This document shows positions 33,626-42,259 of a stretch of DNA of 64,000 nt, in pieces; positions within the stretch are counted from its first letter, which is position 1; each line of letters opens with the position of its first letter. Origin of the DNA: JAIQFL01 sp035295745 (GTDB lineage: Bacteria; Acidobacteriota; Terriglobia; Bryobacterales; Bryobacteraceae); assembly GCA_035295745.1 (NCBI GenBank), contig DATGIL010000071.1, positions 296,507 to 360,506 on the forward strand. Reading direction: 5' to 3'. Both the position numbers and the translations under genes were made by a program. The notes beneath the pieces were generated by a model. That model did not search any database. It was not told the DNA's origin and worked only from the letters and a program-made list of their open reading frames with translations.

Positions 33626-34555
33626 ATGCGTCCGAAGTTTATTCTGATGGCCCTGATGGCCGGATTGCTTTCTCTCACTGCGTGCGATTTCGCGGATTTG
33701 GGAGGAATGGAACGGTTCAATCGTGATTTCCACTACAGCTACGACTTGTCTGCCAGTGGCCGCGTGCTCGTGGAAACCTTCAACGGATCCGTCGAGATCT
33801 CCGGATGGGACCAGAATTCCGTGGACATCAGCGGGACTAAATACGGGCCGACCCAGGAGGATGCCGATGATCTCAAGGTAAGTGTCGACCACACGGCTGA
33901 TTCGGTGTCTGTTCACGTGCTGCGTCCGTCCGACCAGAAGAACAACAACCGCGGTGCCCGCCTGGTCCTGAAAGTGCCCCGAGGCGCATTTCTGGACCGC
34001 ATCATCACGTCCAACGGCGCTATCCGGACCATTGACGGGGCCGGTCCAGCCCGTTTGAAAACCTCGAACGGGCCGATCGCAGTCGCGCACCTCAAGGGAC
34101 GCCTGGATGCGGAGACCTCCAATGGGCCGGTGGAACTGGAGGATGTGGACGGCGACGTGATGGCTCACACTTCCAACGGAATGATCCAGGTGAAGCGATT
34201 GAACGGAACGCTGGACGCGACGACATCCAACAGCGCCATTCGTGCGGAGATCGAAAGGTCGGATCGTCCGATCCATCTGCAAACCTCCAATGGTCCGGTG
34301 GAATTGACGTTGCCGGAAGGCTTCGATCGTGAGGTGCGGGTGAGGACGAACAATTCCCCGATCACGGTGCACGCTCCGACGATGTTGAACGCCCACCTGA
34401 TCGCGCAGACCAGCAATTCTTCGATTGCCAGCGATTTCGACTTGCGCACGCAGGGTAGCATTTCCAAGAATCACCTGGATGCGACTGTGGGAAATGGTGG
34501 CGGATTGCTCGATCTCGAGACGTCGAACGGTCCGATCCGGCTATCAAAGATGTAA
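33626..34555 (+). CDS. DUF4097-type beta-repeat lipoprotein
   Basis: A 309-residue protein. ATG 33626 opens a lipoprotein signal (LMALMAGLLSLTAC) and has GAGG 11 bases upstream, so I prefer it to the longer frame that starts inside the previous gene. The mature protein is a series of short beta strands with the motif TSNG (also TSNS) recurring about nine times, for instance ITSNGAIRTIDG, KTSNGPIAVAHL, ETSNGPVELEDV and TSNGMIQVKRL. This is the right-handed beta-helix-like DUF4097/adhesin-type repeat. The function is unknown, probably periplasmic or outer-membrane. It is likely cotranscribed with the amidohydrolase-like lipoprotein. Confidence 0.85.
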   Translation: MRPKFILMALMAGLLSLTACDFADLGGMERFNRDFHYSYDLSASGRVLVETFNGSVEISGWDQNSVDISGTKYGPTQEDADDLKVSVDHTADSVSVHVLRPSDQKNNNRGARLVLKVPRGAFLDRIITSNGAIRTIDGAGPARLKTSNGPIAVAHLKGRLDAETSNGPVELEDVDGDVMAHTSNGMIQVKRLNGTLDATTSNSAIRAEIERSDRPIHLQTSNGPVELTLPEGFDREVRVRTNNSPITVHAPTMLNAHLIAQTSNSSIASDFDLRTQGSISKNHLDATVGNGGGLLDLETSNGPIRLSKM

Positions 34556-34685
34556 GGTTGCGTCGGGCTTCGGTCCCGCTCTGATGCGTGGTGATGGACT
34601 TGGTTTGGGCAACGACCGGGCGAGCATCGAAAACTGCCGCGACAGAACAGAACATGACGCGTTGGTAAGCGATCCAAAGATCGCA

Positions 34686-35543
34686 CTAAGCCTCGGCATC
34701 TGCCTGCAATTCCTTCCAGAGACGATCGGATAGACGGTCCAGCGAGAATCTGGATCGGGGAAGTACCGTATCCGGAATGCGCGCCACCAAGTCTTCGACT
34801 GGTACGCAATCCACCTTAGTTGCGGGCTTGAACCCCATGGACTCCGCGAACGCGCAGGAGAATCGGATCAGGTCCACGCGGTCCGAGGGTGTCGCGGTCA
34901 ACGGCTCGTGGTGCTGGGAGGCGGCGGCGCCAAACTCTTCCGGGAGCCCCCAGATGCGGGTGAGCCACATGCCGGCCTGGCAGTGATTTACGGAGAACGA
35001 ACTTTGCTCCCGGGCGAGGAGATCGTGCGGGCTCCCGGTCGCGGTGGCCAACAGGTTCGGATAATCGGGATAGGCCGACAGCATGCCGAGCCTGCCGATA
35101 TCGTGCATGAGTGCGGCCGTATAGGATTGTTCCGGGTGCAGCCTCCAGAACGGCGCGAGCCACTCGGCGATGATCGCGGCGGCCCGGCTGTGCTGCCAGC
35201 AGTCTTGAACTGCATCTTTGCTCTTCAGCGCGCATACCATGCCGTGCAGCGCCACGGTGGCGGCAAACGCGCGGGTTCGTTCCAACCCGAGACACATGAT
35301 GGCGCGTTGCACGGTATCGATCCGAGTCTGACGAGCATAAAGTGAGGAATTGGACAAGGTCAGGATTTCGGCGATAAATGCAGGATCGGAGTTCAAAAGG
35401 CCCGTCACCTCACTAATCTCGACATCTTCTTGCGCCAGAACCGATAACAAACGAATCGCCACTGGCCGGAAGACCGGGAGTTTGCAGAGCCGATCAGGAG
35501 GGACACCAATACCCTCCGGATCACCGACCGGTGTCTGAACCAT
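34686..35543 (-). CDS. HDOD-domain signalling protein
   Basis: A 285-residue protein with an HDOD domain over residues ~15-215: LPVFRPVAIRLLSVLAQEDV, LLNSDPAFIAEILTLSNSSL, RAIMCLGLERTRAFAATVAL, then YTAALMHDIGRLGML with an HD pair and HCQAGMWLTRIWGLPEEF. HDOD proteins usually act in regulation, often linked to stress or chemotaxis, and mostly lack phosphodiesterase activity. No receiver or output domain is fused. It is a single-gene unit, with a 17-base inverted repeat about 50 bases upstream of its start. Confidence 0.88.
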   Translation of the reverse strand: MVQTPVGDPEGIGVPPDRLCKLPVFRPVAIRLLSVLAQEDVEISEVTGLLNSDPAFIAEILTLSNSSLYARQTRIDTVQRAIMCLGLERTRAFAATVALHGMVCALKSKDAVQDCWQHSRAAAIIAEWLAPFWRLHPEQSYTAALMHDIGRLGMLSAYPDYPNLLATATGSPHDLLAREQSSFSVNHCQAGMWLTRIWGLPEEFGAAASQHHEPLTATPSDRVDLIRFSCAFAESMGFKPATKVDCVPVEDLVARIPDTVLPRSRFSLDRLSDRLWKELQADAEA

Positions 35544-35592
35544 ACAGAGGGATTATCGGCAGGTTTCTCCGATTGCTTTAGGGCTGGATTTT

Positions 35593-35609
35593 GACTCCCA
35601 CCGGGAGTC
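35593..35609. promoter_or_regulatory. Perfect 7-bp inverted repeat upstream of the HDOD gene
   Basis: GACTCCC 35593-35599 and GGGAGTC 35603-35609 are separated by ACC. It lies in the 80-bp gap between the HDOD gene start (35543) and the thioredoxin-fold gene stop (35624). In the minus-strand direction it is followed by AAAATCC, so it is not an intrinsic terminator for that gene. It could be an operator of the HDOD gene. Confidence 0.3.
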
Positions 35610-35623
35610 TAATTGCGGGAGCC

Positions 35624-36109
35624 TCAACCAGCTTTCCACTCCGGAACCCGGTCGCTGCTGCGAAATGGCATCACCCCGGCTTGGGTACCCAGCCATTCCA
35701 TTTCGGTTTTCCTCCAGCCTTCAATGACACGGAAAATCCCGCCGTCGCGACCTACCAGGAAGAGCGTCGGGACGCTCGAAATCCCATAGGTGTTGCTCAC
35801 CACGAAATCGCTTTCTTCGCGGTCGAGAAGTATGGGGAAAGTTATGCCGAATTCCCGGTTGAACTCGCGGGTATCCGCTGCGTCGTTTTGGGAGATACCG
35901 TAGATCGGCAAGGTGCCAGCGGAGTGGAGCCTCTCGAGAAACGGGAACGTCATCTGGCAGACCGGGCAACTGACCTTGAAGAAGGCGAGCAGGACAGGCC
36001 CTTTGGATATCAGGTCGGCAAGAGAGACGCTTTCGCCATCCAAACCATCCAGTTGAAACGCGGGGGCAGGCGTACCGGCATCCAGGAGATCGCGTTGGCG
36101 TCGGGCCAT
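35624..36109 (-). CDS. Thioredoxin-fold protein (AhpC/TSA or TlpA-like)
   Basis: A 161-residue protein from ATG 36109, where homology begins; a 22-codon upstream extension looks non-coding. It has DAGTPAPAFQLDGLDGESVSL, then VLLAFFKVSCPVCQMTFPFL with an active-site CPVC, ISQNDAADTREFNREFGITF and the cis-Pro region SSVPTLFLVGRDG. This is the peroxiredoxin/TlpA thioredoxin-like fold and suggests thiol-disulfide exchange or peroxide reduction. There is no signal peptide, so it is probably cytoplasmic. Confidence 0.85.
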   Translation of the reverse strand: MARRQRDLLDAGTPAPAFQLDGLDGESVSLADLISKGPVLLAFFKVSCPVCQMTFPFLERLHSAGTLPIYGISQNDAADTREFNREFGITFPILLDREESDFVVSNTYGISSVPTLFLVGRDGGIFRVIEGWRKTEMEWLGTQAGVMPFRSSDRVPEWKAG

Positions 36110-36189
36110 ATTCTCGATTCTACGACGGCAGAAGGAGAACCTCAGAACTCTCTTTAAGAAAACTAAACGAAGCATTTAAACGGTTGCGC

Positions 36190-36218
36190 TTGACAGCGTA
36201 CGCTTCCGCTCCTATAGT
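36190..36218 (+). promoter_or_regulatory. Near-consensus sigma-70 promoter for the TonB receptor gene
   Basis: TTGACA at 36190-36195 and TATAGT at 36213-36218 are separated by exactly 17 bases. Initiation near 36225 would give a leader of about 360 bases before the ATG at 36589. It is the clearest promoter I found in the window. Confidence 0.65.
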
Positions 36219-36224
36219 TCTTGG

Positions 36225-36588
36225 GACGGTATTTTGTTTTGGGGGCATTTTCAATCGTTTACTAATTTCCGGCCCTGCCGACATAGTGACCCCGCGTTTA
36301 CTATCGGGAGTTCACCTAGTGGCAACTTGACTTTCGGTTTGGATTTTTGCAGGATTTGTAAACGGTCTCGACAGGAATAGGCGCAATCCGCCTTGCAGGT
36401 TGACGGGAAGCTGGGCCGGATTGCACGAACAGAGGGTAAGTGTACTTTCACGGATCCAAGTCGACCGGCGAAACGTATCCGATTTTCGGGCTAGAGCGGC
36501 ACTTATCCAGTCTCGCTGCCGGATGTAATTCGGCACAATACAAGCAATTTGAGGTTACTCAATTGACTCTCGGGAGGAGTTAACAGTC
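36225..36588 (+). promoter_or_regulatory. Long 5' leader of the TonB receptor gene
   Basis: About 360 bases of non-coding sequence follow the promoter. An inverted repeat pairs GCAATCCG 36383-36390 with CGGATTGC 36417-36424, plus CC/GG inside it, and a smaller TGCCG/CGGCA stem lies nearer the start. No known riboswitch class is recognised. A strong ribosome binding site, GGGAGGAG at 36572-36579, precedes the ATG. Confidence 0.4.
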
Positions 36589-39500
36589 ATGTCACGTATT
36601 GGTACGAACCAGGGGCGTCGTACAAGATTTTGCGCGGCGATTGCAGTTTTTGCTGTGTGTATCGGCCTTACTGCGCCGCGCCTGGCAGCGCAAGACGTCG
36701 CCGTCGCTGAGGTTGACGGCCACGTTACGGATCCTAGTGGCGCGTCGGTAGCGGGCGCCACGGTAAAAATGACGGAAACCGAAAAGCAGGTAGTGCACAC
36801 CACCGCGACGGACGGGTCGGGCAATTTCCGGCTGCCGAATCTGCCGGTCGGGCCTTACGTGCTGGAGGTCAACGCTCAAGGTTTCAAGGTTTATCGGCAG
36901 ACCGGTATCACGCTGCAGGTCGCATCGACGGTCACTCAGAACGTCGTGATGCAGATCGGTGCTTTGACCGAGACGGTGGAAGTAGTGGCCGACGCGTCGA
37001 TGGTGGAGACGAAAGATAGTGCCATTGGCCAGGTTATGGAGCAGCGGAAGATCGTCGACCTGCCGCTGAACGGCCGCAATCTTACTCAATTGCTGACCCT
37101 GGTCGGCGGCGGCTCGACCGCTCCCGCCGGCGATCTGACGGGCAGCAAGAATATTCAAGGGTCCAACGGCTCAGGTACTTTCTCGGTGGGCGGCAGCCAG
37201 GCGAACGGCGTGAATTACCTGCTGGATGGCGGCGACAACAACGACTCGTTCAGCAACGTGAATCTGCCGATTCCATTCCCGGATGCGGTCCAGGAATTCA
37301 ACGTTCAGACCAACGCCCTGCAGGCCCAATATGGCCTTCACCCGGGCGGTGTGGTGAACGTCGTGACCAAGTCCGGCAGTAACGCTTTTCATGGCGATCT
37401 GTTTGAGTTCCTGCGTAATTACGAACTCAACGCGCGCCCCAAGGGACTGATCCTGGCAAGCGGTTCGGTCAGCCAGCCGGCTCGCGACTCTTTGAAGCGC
37501 AATCAGTTCGGAGGCACTGCGGGCGGCAGGATCATCCGCGACAAGTTGTTCTTTTTCGGCGGATATCAACAGACGGTACAGCGCAGTAATCCGGCCCAAA
37601 ATACCGCGCACGTGCCCACGGCTTTGACGGCGGTCGGAAATTTCTCAGTGGAAGATGCGGCCATTTCGGCGGGCGGCTGCCAGACTAAAGCGATCACGTT
37701 GAAGGATCCCAGCACCGGAAACCCGTTCCCCGGCAACATCATTCCCGTCTCCCGCTTCGATCCAGCCGGGGCCAAACTGCTCAGCACATACATCCCCACT
37801 TCGACCGACCCATGCGGCTTGGTCCTCTATGGACAGCCCGCGAACAATCCCGACTGGCAGGTCATCGGCCGTGTCGATTACGTGATGAGCGACAAGCACA
37901 CGGTCTATGGCCGCTTTTTCCAGTACAACTTCACCGCGCAGCGTTTCTTCGACGGGAAGAACGCGCTGACCACGGGACCGAATCCGGGCAATCTGGATAA
38001 CACCGTGACCGCGACGTACGGCGACACCTACACGGTGAGCCCGACCGCGGTGAACTCGTTCCACGCGACATTTGACCGCCGCGCCGACAATCGCGGATCG
38101 GCCCCCAATCTGTTTGGGCCCCAGGCGCTCGGCATTCAGAGCTTCGCGGACAACATGCCCGACAATTACATGCAGATCACGGTAAGCAACTACTTCAACG
38201 TGGCCTGCGGCACGTGCGCGCCGGGATACTTTAATGTCAACACCTTTCAGGTCTCGGATGATTTCACGTTGACCCACGGCAAGCACCAGATTGCGTTTGG
38301 CATCGACGGCCGCAAGTTGCAGTTCAATTCATTGAACAACCAGCAGGCAAACGGACAGTGGACCTTCACCGGCAGCACGACCGTCAATACCGGCGATTCC
38401 CTGGCGGATCTGGAATTGGGAAAACTGGCTGGTCTTACGGATGGCAACGCCCTCTCCGACTACATGCGCCAGACAGTATTCGCAGCGTACGTGCAGGATA
38501 CCATCCGCGCTACCTCGCATCTGACCCTCAGTCTCGGTGTGCGCTGGGAGCCTTACGTTCCCACGGACGACAAGCAGTGCCGCGGCAACCAATTCCTGCT
38601 GTCGGAGTATCTGGCCGGCTTCCACAGCACGCAGTATCCGGCGGCTCCCGCGGGACTGTTGTTCGGGCATGATGCTCCGAACACGAACGGCTGCCGGTTC
38701 GCCGACAGCCACTGGCCCGACTTCTCCCCGCGCTTGGGCATCGTGTGGGATCCCAAGGGCGACGGCAAGCAGACCATTCGCGCCGCCTTCGGTCTGATCC
38801 ACGACAACCTCGAATTATTCTATCCGGAGCGCTGGACCACCAATCCGCCCTATGCTTCTTCGATCGCCTTGGGCACGAACTCGGGGCCGTTCTCCAATCC
38901 TTACCTGGGTTACACATCGCCCACGGGTGTCCCAGGCGATCCCTTCCCCGGAGCCGCGATCTTCCCCGCTCAGGGCACTTATGTGACTATTCCGCCGCAC
39001 GTACCGGTCGAATACATTCTGCAGTGGAACCTCAGTTACCAGCGGCAAATCGCCAAAGACTGGCTGGTGACGGCGACTTACCTTGGCAACCGCACGAACC
39101 ACATTCCGGGCGGGCAAGACATCAACGTGCCGCAGCCCAGCCCCACGGCGACCTCCTCCAACGAGCCGGCACGCCGTACCTTGACGCTGCTGAACCCCAC
39201 ACAGGGCGCATTCTACAGCTCCATCGTCGAGACGGATGCTGGTGCGACGGCTACCTACAACGCCCTGCTGCTGAAGGTCGAGCACCGCTTCGCCCATCAC
39301 TTCACCTGGCTGGCGAACTACACACGGTCGCATTGCATCAGCACCTATGATTTCGGTGGCGAGTTGGCAGGGAACAATTATCAGAATCCGGCCAACCGCG
39401 ACGCCGAAAAAGGCGATTGCAACTTCGACCGCCGGAATATCTTCAATACCTCCCTGGTCGCCATCAGTGATGGAGTCGGCGCGGGCATCCTCAAGAAGGT

Positions 39501-39978
39501 AACTAGAGATTGGCAGGTGGCCCCCATCATCACCTTCCAGTCTGGCCAGCCGTTCACGGTTACCGACGGTACGGATGTCTCTCTGACGGGCGAAGGAGCG
39601 GACCGGCCGAACGTTGTGGCCGGAGTCGACCCGCTGCCCCATACGCTGCTCCAGTGGTTCAATCCTGCCGCCTTCGCCGGCAGTTGCGCACTGGCGGCGT
39701 ATGCCAGCAATCCGGCATGTCAGCAGCCCGGAACGTTCGGCAACGCGGGACGCGACATCTTCCACAATCCGGGCACCATCCAGTGGGACATGAATGTCAG
39801 CCGCCTGTTCCCGATCAAGGAACGGTACAAGATCGAGTTCCGTGGCGAGTTCTTCAATATCATGAACCACGCGAATTGGAACGGACCGTCGGCTGCGGTG
39901 AACAGCGCGACGTTCGGACAGATCACCAGCTTCAGTGGCCCCCGCCTGATTCAGTTGGCCCTGAAGCTCTACTTCTAA
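36589..39978 (+). CDS. TonB-dependent receptor, Oar-like, with carboxypeptidase-regulatory domain
   Basis: A 1129-residue outer-membrane protein. A signal peptide (FCAAIAVFAVCIGLTAPRLAA) is followed by a carboxypeptidase-regulatory-like domain, residues ~38-125 (VDGHVTDPSGASVAGATVKM, LPNLPVGPYVLEV). Next is the plug (DLPLNGRNLTQLLTLVGG, then YLLDGGDNNDSFSNVNLPIP). The ~850-residue beta-barrel has many aromatic strand ends and closes with PRLIQLALKLYF, a C-terminal aromatic barrel signature. Such Oar-like receptors are abundant in Acidobacteria and are thought to import oligosaccharides or peptides; the ligand here is unknown. No TonB box is obvious. It stands alone between a strong promoter and a strong terminator. 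Confidence 0.92.
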   Translation: MSRIGTNQGRRTRFCAAIAVFAVCIGLTAPRLAAQDVAVAEVDGHVTDPSGASVAGATVKMTETEKQVVHTTATDGSGNFRLPNLPVGPYVLEVNAQGFKVYRQTGITLQVASTVTQNVVMQIGALTETVEVVADASMVETKDSAIGQVMEQRKIVDLPLNGRNLTQLLTLVGGGSTAPAGDLTGSKNIQGSNGSGTFSVGGSQANGVNYLLDGGDNNDSFSNVNLPIPFPDAVQEFNVQTNALQAQYGLHPGGVVNVVTKSGSNAFHGDLFEFLRNYELNARPKGLILASGSVSQPARDSLKRNQFGGTAGGRIIRDKLFFFGGYQQTVQRSNPAQNTAHVPTALTAVGNFSVEDAAISAGGCQTKAITLKDPSTGNPFPGNIIPVSRFDPAGAKLLSTYIPTSTDPCGLVLYGQPANNPDWQVIGRVDYVMSDKHTVYGRFFQYNFTAQRFFDGKNALTTGPNPGNLDNTVTATYGDTYTVSPTAVNSFHATFDRRADNRGSAPNLFGPQALGIQSFADNMPDNYMQITVSNYFNVACGTCAPGYFNVNTFQVSDDFTLTHGKHQIAFGIDGRKLQFNSLNNQQANGQWTFTGSTTVNTGDSLADLELGKLAGLTDGNALSDYMRQTVFAAYVQDTIRATSHLTLSLGVRWEPYVPTDDKQCRGNQFLLSEYLAGFHSTQYPAAPAGLLFGHDAPNTNGCRFADSHWPDFSPRLGIVWDPKGDGKQTIRAAFGLIHDNLELFYPERWTTNPPYASSIALGTNSGPFSNPYLGYTSPTGVPGDPFPGAAIFPAQGTYVTIPPHVPVEYILQWNLSYQRQIAKDWLVTATYLGNRTNHIPGGQDINVPQPSPTATSSNEPARRTLTLLNPTQGAFYSSIVETDAGATATYNALLLKVEHRFAHHFTWLANYTRSHCISTYDFGGELAGNNYQNPANRDAEKGDCNFDRRNIFNTSLVAISDGVGAGILKKVTRDWQVAPIITFQSGQPFTVTDGTDVSLTGEGADRPNVVAGVDPLPHTLLQWFNPAAFAGSCALAAYASNPACQQPGTFGNAGRDIFHNPGTIQWDMNVSRLFPIKERYKIEFRGEFFNIMNHANWNGPSAAVNSATFGQITSFSGPRLIQLALKLYF

Positions 39979-40002
39979 AACTGATTCGATTTCGAATCTA
40001 CC

Positions 40003-40040
40003 TGGCGGATGGCGCAACGCGCTATCCGCCATTCTTTTTT
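40003..40040 (+). terminator. Intrinsic terminator after the TonB receptor gene
   Basis: TGGCGGAT 40003-40010 pairs with ATCCGCCA 40024-40031, with an inner GCGC/GCGC stem around AAC, and is followed by TTCTTTTTT. It begins 25 bases after the receptor stop and just reaches the stop codon of the convergent reductase gene. Confidence 0.88.
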
Positions 40041-41343
40041 AGCGCAGCATTTTCAGAAGCTGCTGCGCGGCGATCAGCAGAGGATCCCAGACCGTGGCGA
40101 AAGGCGGTGAATAAGCCAGGTCGAGCTGTTCAAAATCGTCTAGGCGAAGTCTGGCGTGAAGGGCGGTGGCGATGACATCGATGCGCCCGGCGGCGCCTTC
40201 CTCGCCGATCACCCACCCGCCGAGAAGCCGCCGCGTCGAACGGTCGGCGACCAGTTGCACGGTGGTCTTCTTCCCATCGAAATAGCGAGGCCGCGCTTGT
40301 GCCTCGATGTGTGTGGCCACCGGCGAGAAGCCCTCCGCGCGTGCCTGTTCCAGGGAGAATCCGGTGGTGGCGAAGGCCATCCCGAAAATACCCACGATTG
40401 AGGTGCCGACCACTCCGGGAAAGCGCTCGCGCGCGCCCGCAGCATTGGCGCCGGCCACTCTGCCCGCCTTGTTCGCACTGGTCCCGAGCGGGATGTATGT
40501 GGGACGTCCCGTCACCAAGTGCATGATTTCGGCACAGTCGCCGGCGGCGTAAACGCCAAGCAGGTTCGTTTCCATTCGCTCATCGGTGCGAATGGCGCCC
40601 GAACGTCCGAGTTCGACGCCGGCGCCGGCTGCCAGTTCCACGTTAGGCTTAAATCCGGCTGCGAGAATGACCATGTCGCACGGATACCCGGCAACCCGGT
40701 CGGGTTCGATGCTCTCCACGCGGACGCCGCAATGCAGTTCCACGCCGTGAGCCTCGAGCTGCTTGCGAACCGCGTTGATGAAATCGGGATCGCTGTGGAG
40801 GAGCAGGTTTTGGGAACGCTCCAGCACGGTCACCTGCAGGCCATTGCGGCGCAGGGCGTCGGCGGCTTCCAGCCCGATGTAACCGGCGCCGATCACGACC
40901 GCCCGTCTGGGCTGCTTTTCGCGAAGGAACTGCCGCATGCGCTCGGCGTCCTCGATGGTGTGCAGGGTGAAGACGTGCGGCGAGTTTACCCCCTTGATCC
41001 CCATGGAGTCGCAACGCGCGCCCGTCGCCAGGACCAGGTGACTGTAAGGGAGGGACCCGCCTGACTCGAGATTTACCTGGCGCCGCGCGTGCGAAAAAGA
41101 AACGACGCGGGTGCCGGTGCGAACCTCGACGTTACGCTCTTTGCGGAAATACTCTGGTGTGTAGACGATGAGCTGCTTTGGATCGCGAACGCGGCCCTCT
41201 AGGAGATAGGGCAGTCCGCAAGTGCCGTACGAGATATTCGGCCCCTTCTCGAGGACGATAATCTTGAGGTCGGCGTCGAGCCGGCGTGCCCGGGCGGCCG
41301 CGCTCATTCCCGCGGCGTTCCCACCGATGACCACCAGCGCCAT
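40039..41343 (-). CDS. FAD-dependent pyridine-nucleotide-disulfide reductase (CoA-disulfide-reductase-like)
   Basis: A 434-residue flavoprotein. The FAD-binding motif is VVIGGNAAGMSAAARARR at the N-terminus, and the second nucleotide-binding motif is VVIGAGYIGLEAADALRR. Cys42 in SYGTCGLPYLL matches the single redox-active cysteine of CoA-disulfide reductase, NADH oxidase and persulfide reductase types. GVYAAGDCAEI and the C-terminal dimerisation domain (DVIATALHARLRLDDFEQLD, ending LAYSPPFATVWDPLL) complete the family pattern. It probably reduces a disulfide, persulfide or oxygen. It is the last gene of an operon after the ferredoxin and STAS genes. Confidence 0.88.
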   Translation of the reverse strand: MALVVIGGNAAGMSAAARARRLDADLKIIVLEKGPNISYGTCGLPYLLEGRVRDPKQLIVYTPEYFRKERNVEVRTGTRVVSFSHARRQVNLESGGSLPYSHLVLATGARCDSMGIKGVNSPHVFTLHTIEDAERMRQFLREKQPRRAVVIGAGYIGLEAADALRRNGLQVTVLERSQNLLLHSDPDFINAVRKQLEAHGVELHCGVRVESIEPDRVAGYPCDMVILAAGFKPNVELAAGAGVELGRSGAIRTDERMETNLLGVYAAGDCAEIMHLVTGRPTYIPLGTSANKAGRVAGANAAGARERFPGVVGTSIVGIFGMAFATTGFSLEQARAEGFSPVATHIEAQARPRYFDGKKTTVQLVADRSTRRLLGGWVIGEEGAAGRIDVIATALHARLRLDDFEQLDLAYSPPFATVWDPLLIAAQQLLKMLR

Positions 41344-41349
41344 GGCGGG

Positions 41350-41757
41350 CTAGTCCTCTTTTTTCATCTGCTGTACGAAATTCAGGATGTCGAACGTCTT
41401 GATTTTGCGATCGGGATAGTAGCTGTTGACGCCGTCCTGCTCGTCGGTGAAGATTTCGAAGACGGTGGCCAGTTTGGTCATGACCAGGAGCTCGATATTG
41501 CGGCGGTTGAGGTTCAGCAACTTCACGTCGCCGCCCTGCTTGCGCATGTTGTTGGCCACAATTACCAGCGCGCCAAGGCCGGTGCTATCGATATAGTCGA
41601 CGTGCTGCAGATTCAGGACGATTCGAAACGAGCCGGCGGCGATGAGAGCTGCCGCCTTCTCGCGCAAGGCGGTGGCCTCGGGGCCTACGGTTACGCGGCC
41701 CTTGAGATCGATGACAGGGATTCCCTCACGTTCCCGCTGCTGGATTTCTAGAGCCAT
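41350..41757 (-). CDS. STAS-domain anti-sigma factor antagonist-like protein
   Basis: A 135-residue protein with the STAS domain: IPVIDLKGRVTVGPEATALR, FRIVLNLQHVDYIDSTGLGAL, VANNMRKQGGDVKLLNLNRR and LATVFEIFTDEQ. The Ser in DSTGLG is the usual phosphorylation site of SpoIIAA/RsbV proteins. The C-terminal 25 residues are extra. No partner kinase/anti-sigma gene lies nearby; instead it is sandwiched between a ferredoxin and a disulfide reductase gene with 7-base and 6-base gaps. Its partner must be elsewhere or may be unusual. Confidence 0.88.
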   Translation of the reverse strand: MALEIQQREREGIPVIDLKGRVTVGPEATALREKAAALIAAGSFRIVLNLQHVDYIDSTGLGALVIVANNMRKQGGDVKLLNLNRRNIELLVMTKLATVFEIFTDEQDGVNSYYPDRKIKTFDILNFVQQMKKED

Positions 41758-41764
41758 CGGGATG

Positions 41765-42112
41765 TCAGACCGGCAACTTCATGCCGATCATGACCTCCAC
41801 TTCTTCGATGGGTATCATCTCGATCGCATCCCAGGGGCAGCCGTCGAGGAAAGCTCCGTCGGGGCCCTTGCTGACGCACTTCTTGCATCCGATGCACAAT
41901 TTAGGATCGACTTCGATGTGCCCGAACGGCGCGTGATCCTCGTCCGGGACCCAATACATACAGTCGGCAACAGGGCAATACGGCACGCAGGCAGGCGATC
42001 CGGCACACCCGGTACAGCACTCCGTGATGACGGCAAGTTCCTTGGGCCGCTTTTTGCGAGGGGTGGCAATCCCCTCTGACTTTGGCTCCATCTTGAGGAC
42101 GGCCGTAGACAT
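41765..42112 (-). CDS. Two-cluster 4Fe-4S ferredoxin-type protein
   Basis: A 115-residue protein. The first cluster set is C33-x2-C36-x5-C42-x3-C46-P, with additional C32 and C51. The second is C73-x2-C76-x2-C79-x12-C92-P. This is an 8Fe-8S ferredoxin of the kind seen as electron-carrier subunits, with an N-terminal extension of ~30 residues rich in Lys/Arg. It probably passes electrons to the FAD reductase two genes downstream, which is inference from the operon. It is the first gene of the operon. Confidence 0.88.
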   Translation of the reverse strand: MSTAVLKMEPKSEGIATPRKKRPKELAVITECCTGCAGSPACVPYCPVADCMYWVPDEDHAPFGHIEVDPKLCIGCKKCVSKGPDGAFLDGCPWDAIEMIPIEEVEVMIGMKLPV

Positions 42113-42259
42113 AGAGAGATTATGCCATAAGTGAGGCGGTGAGGCGTGGTTCGTGCTTATTCGAACAGCGATGGAGACCTGGCTATACAGACCATTTCAT
42201 GCAAAGCGCCAACGATTTTTGTAGTACAGATGCGTTGTATGCGCCGTCGATTCTGACGA

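Noticed and set aside
35593..35609. 7-bp hairpin as the terminator of the thioredoxin-fold gene
   Set aside because: In the direction of that gene it is followed by AAAATCC and not by T residues. I kept it only as a possible operator.
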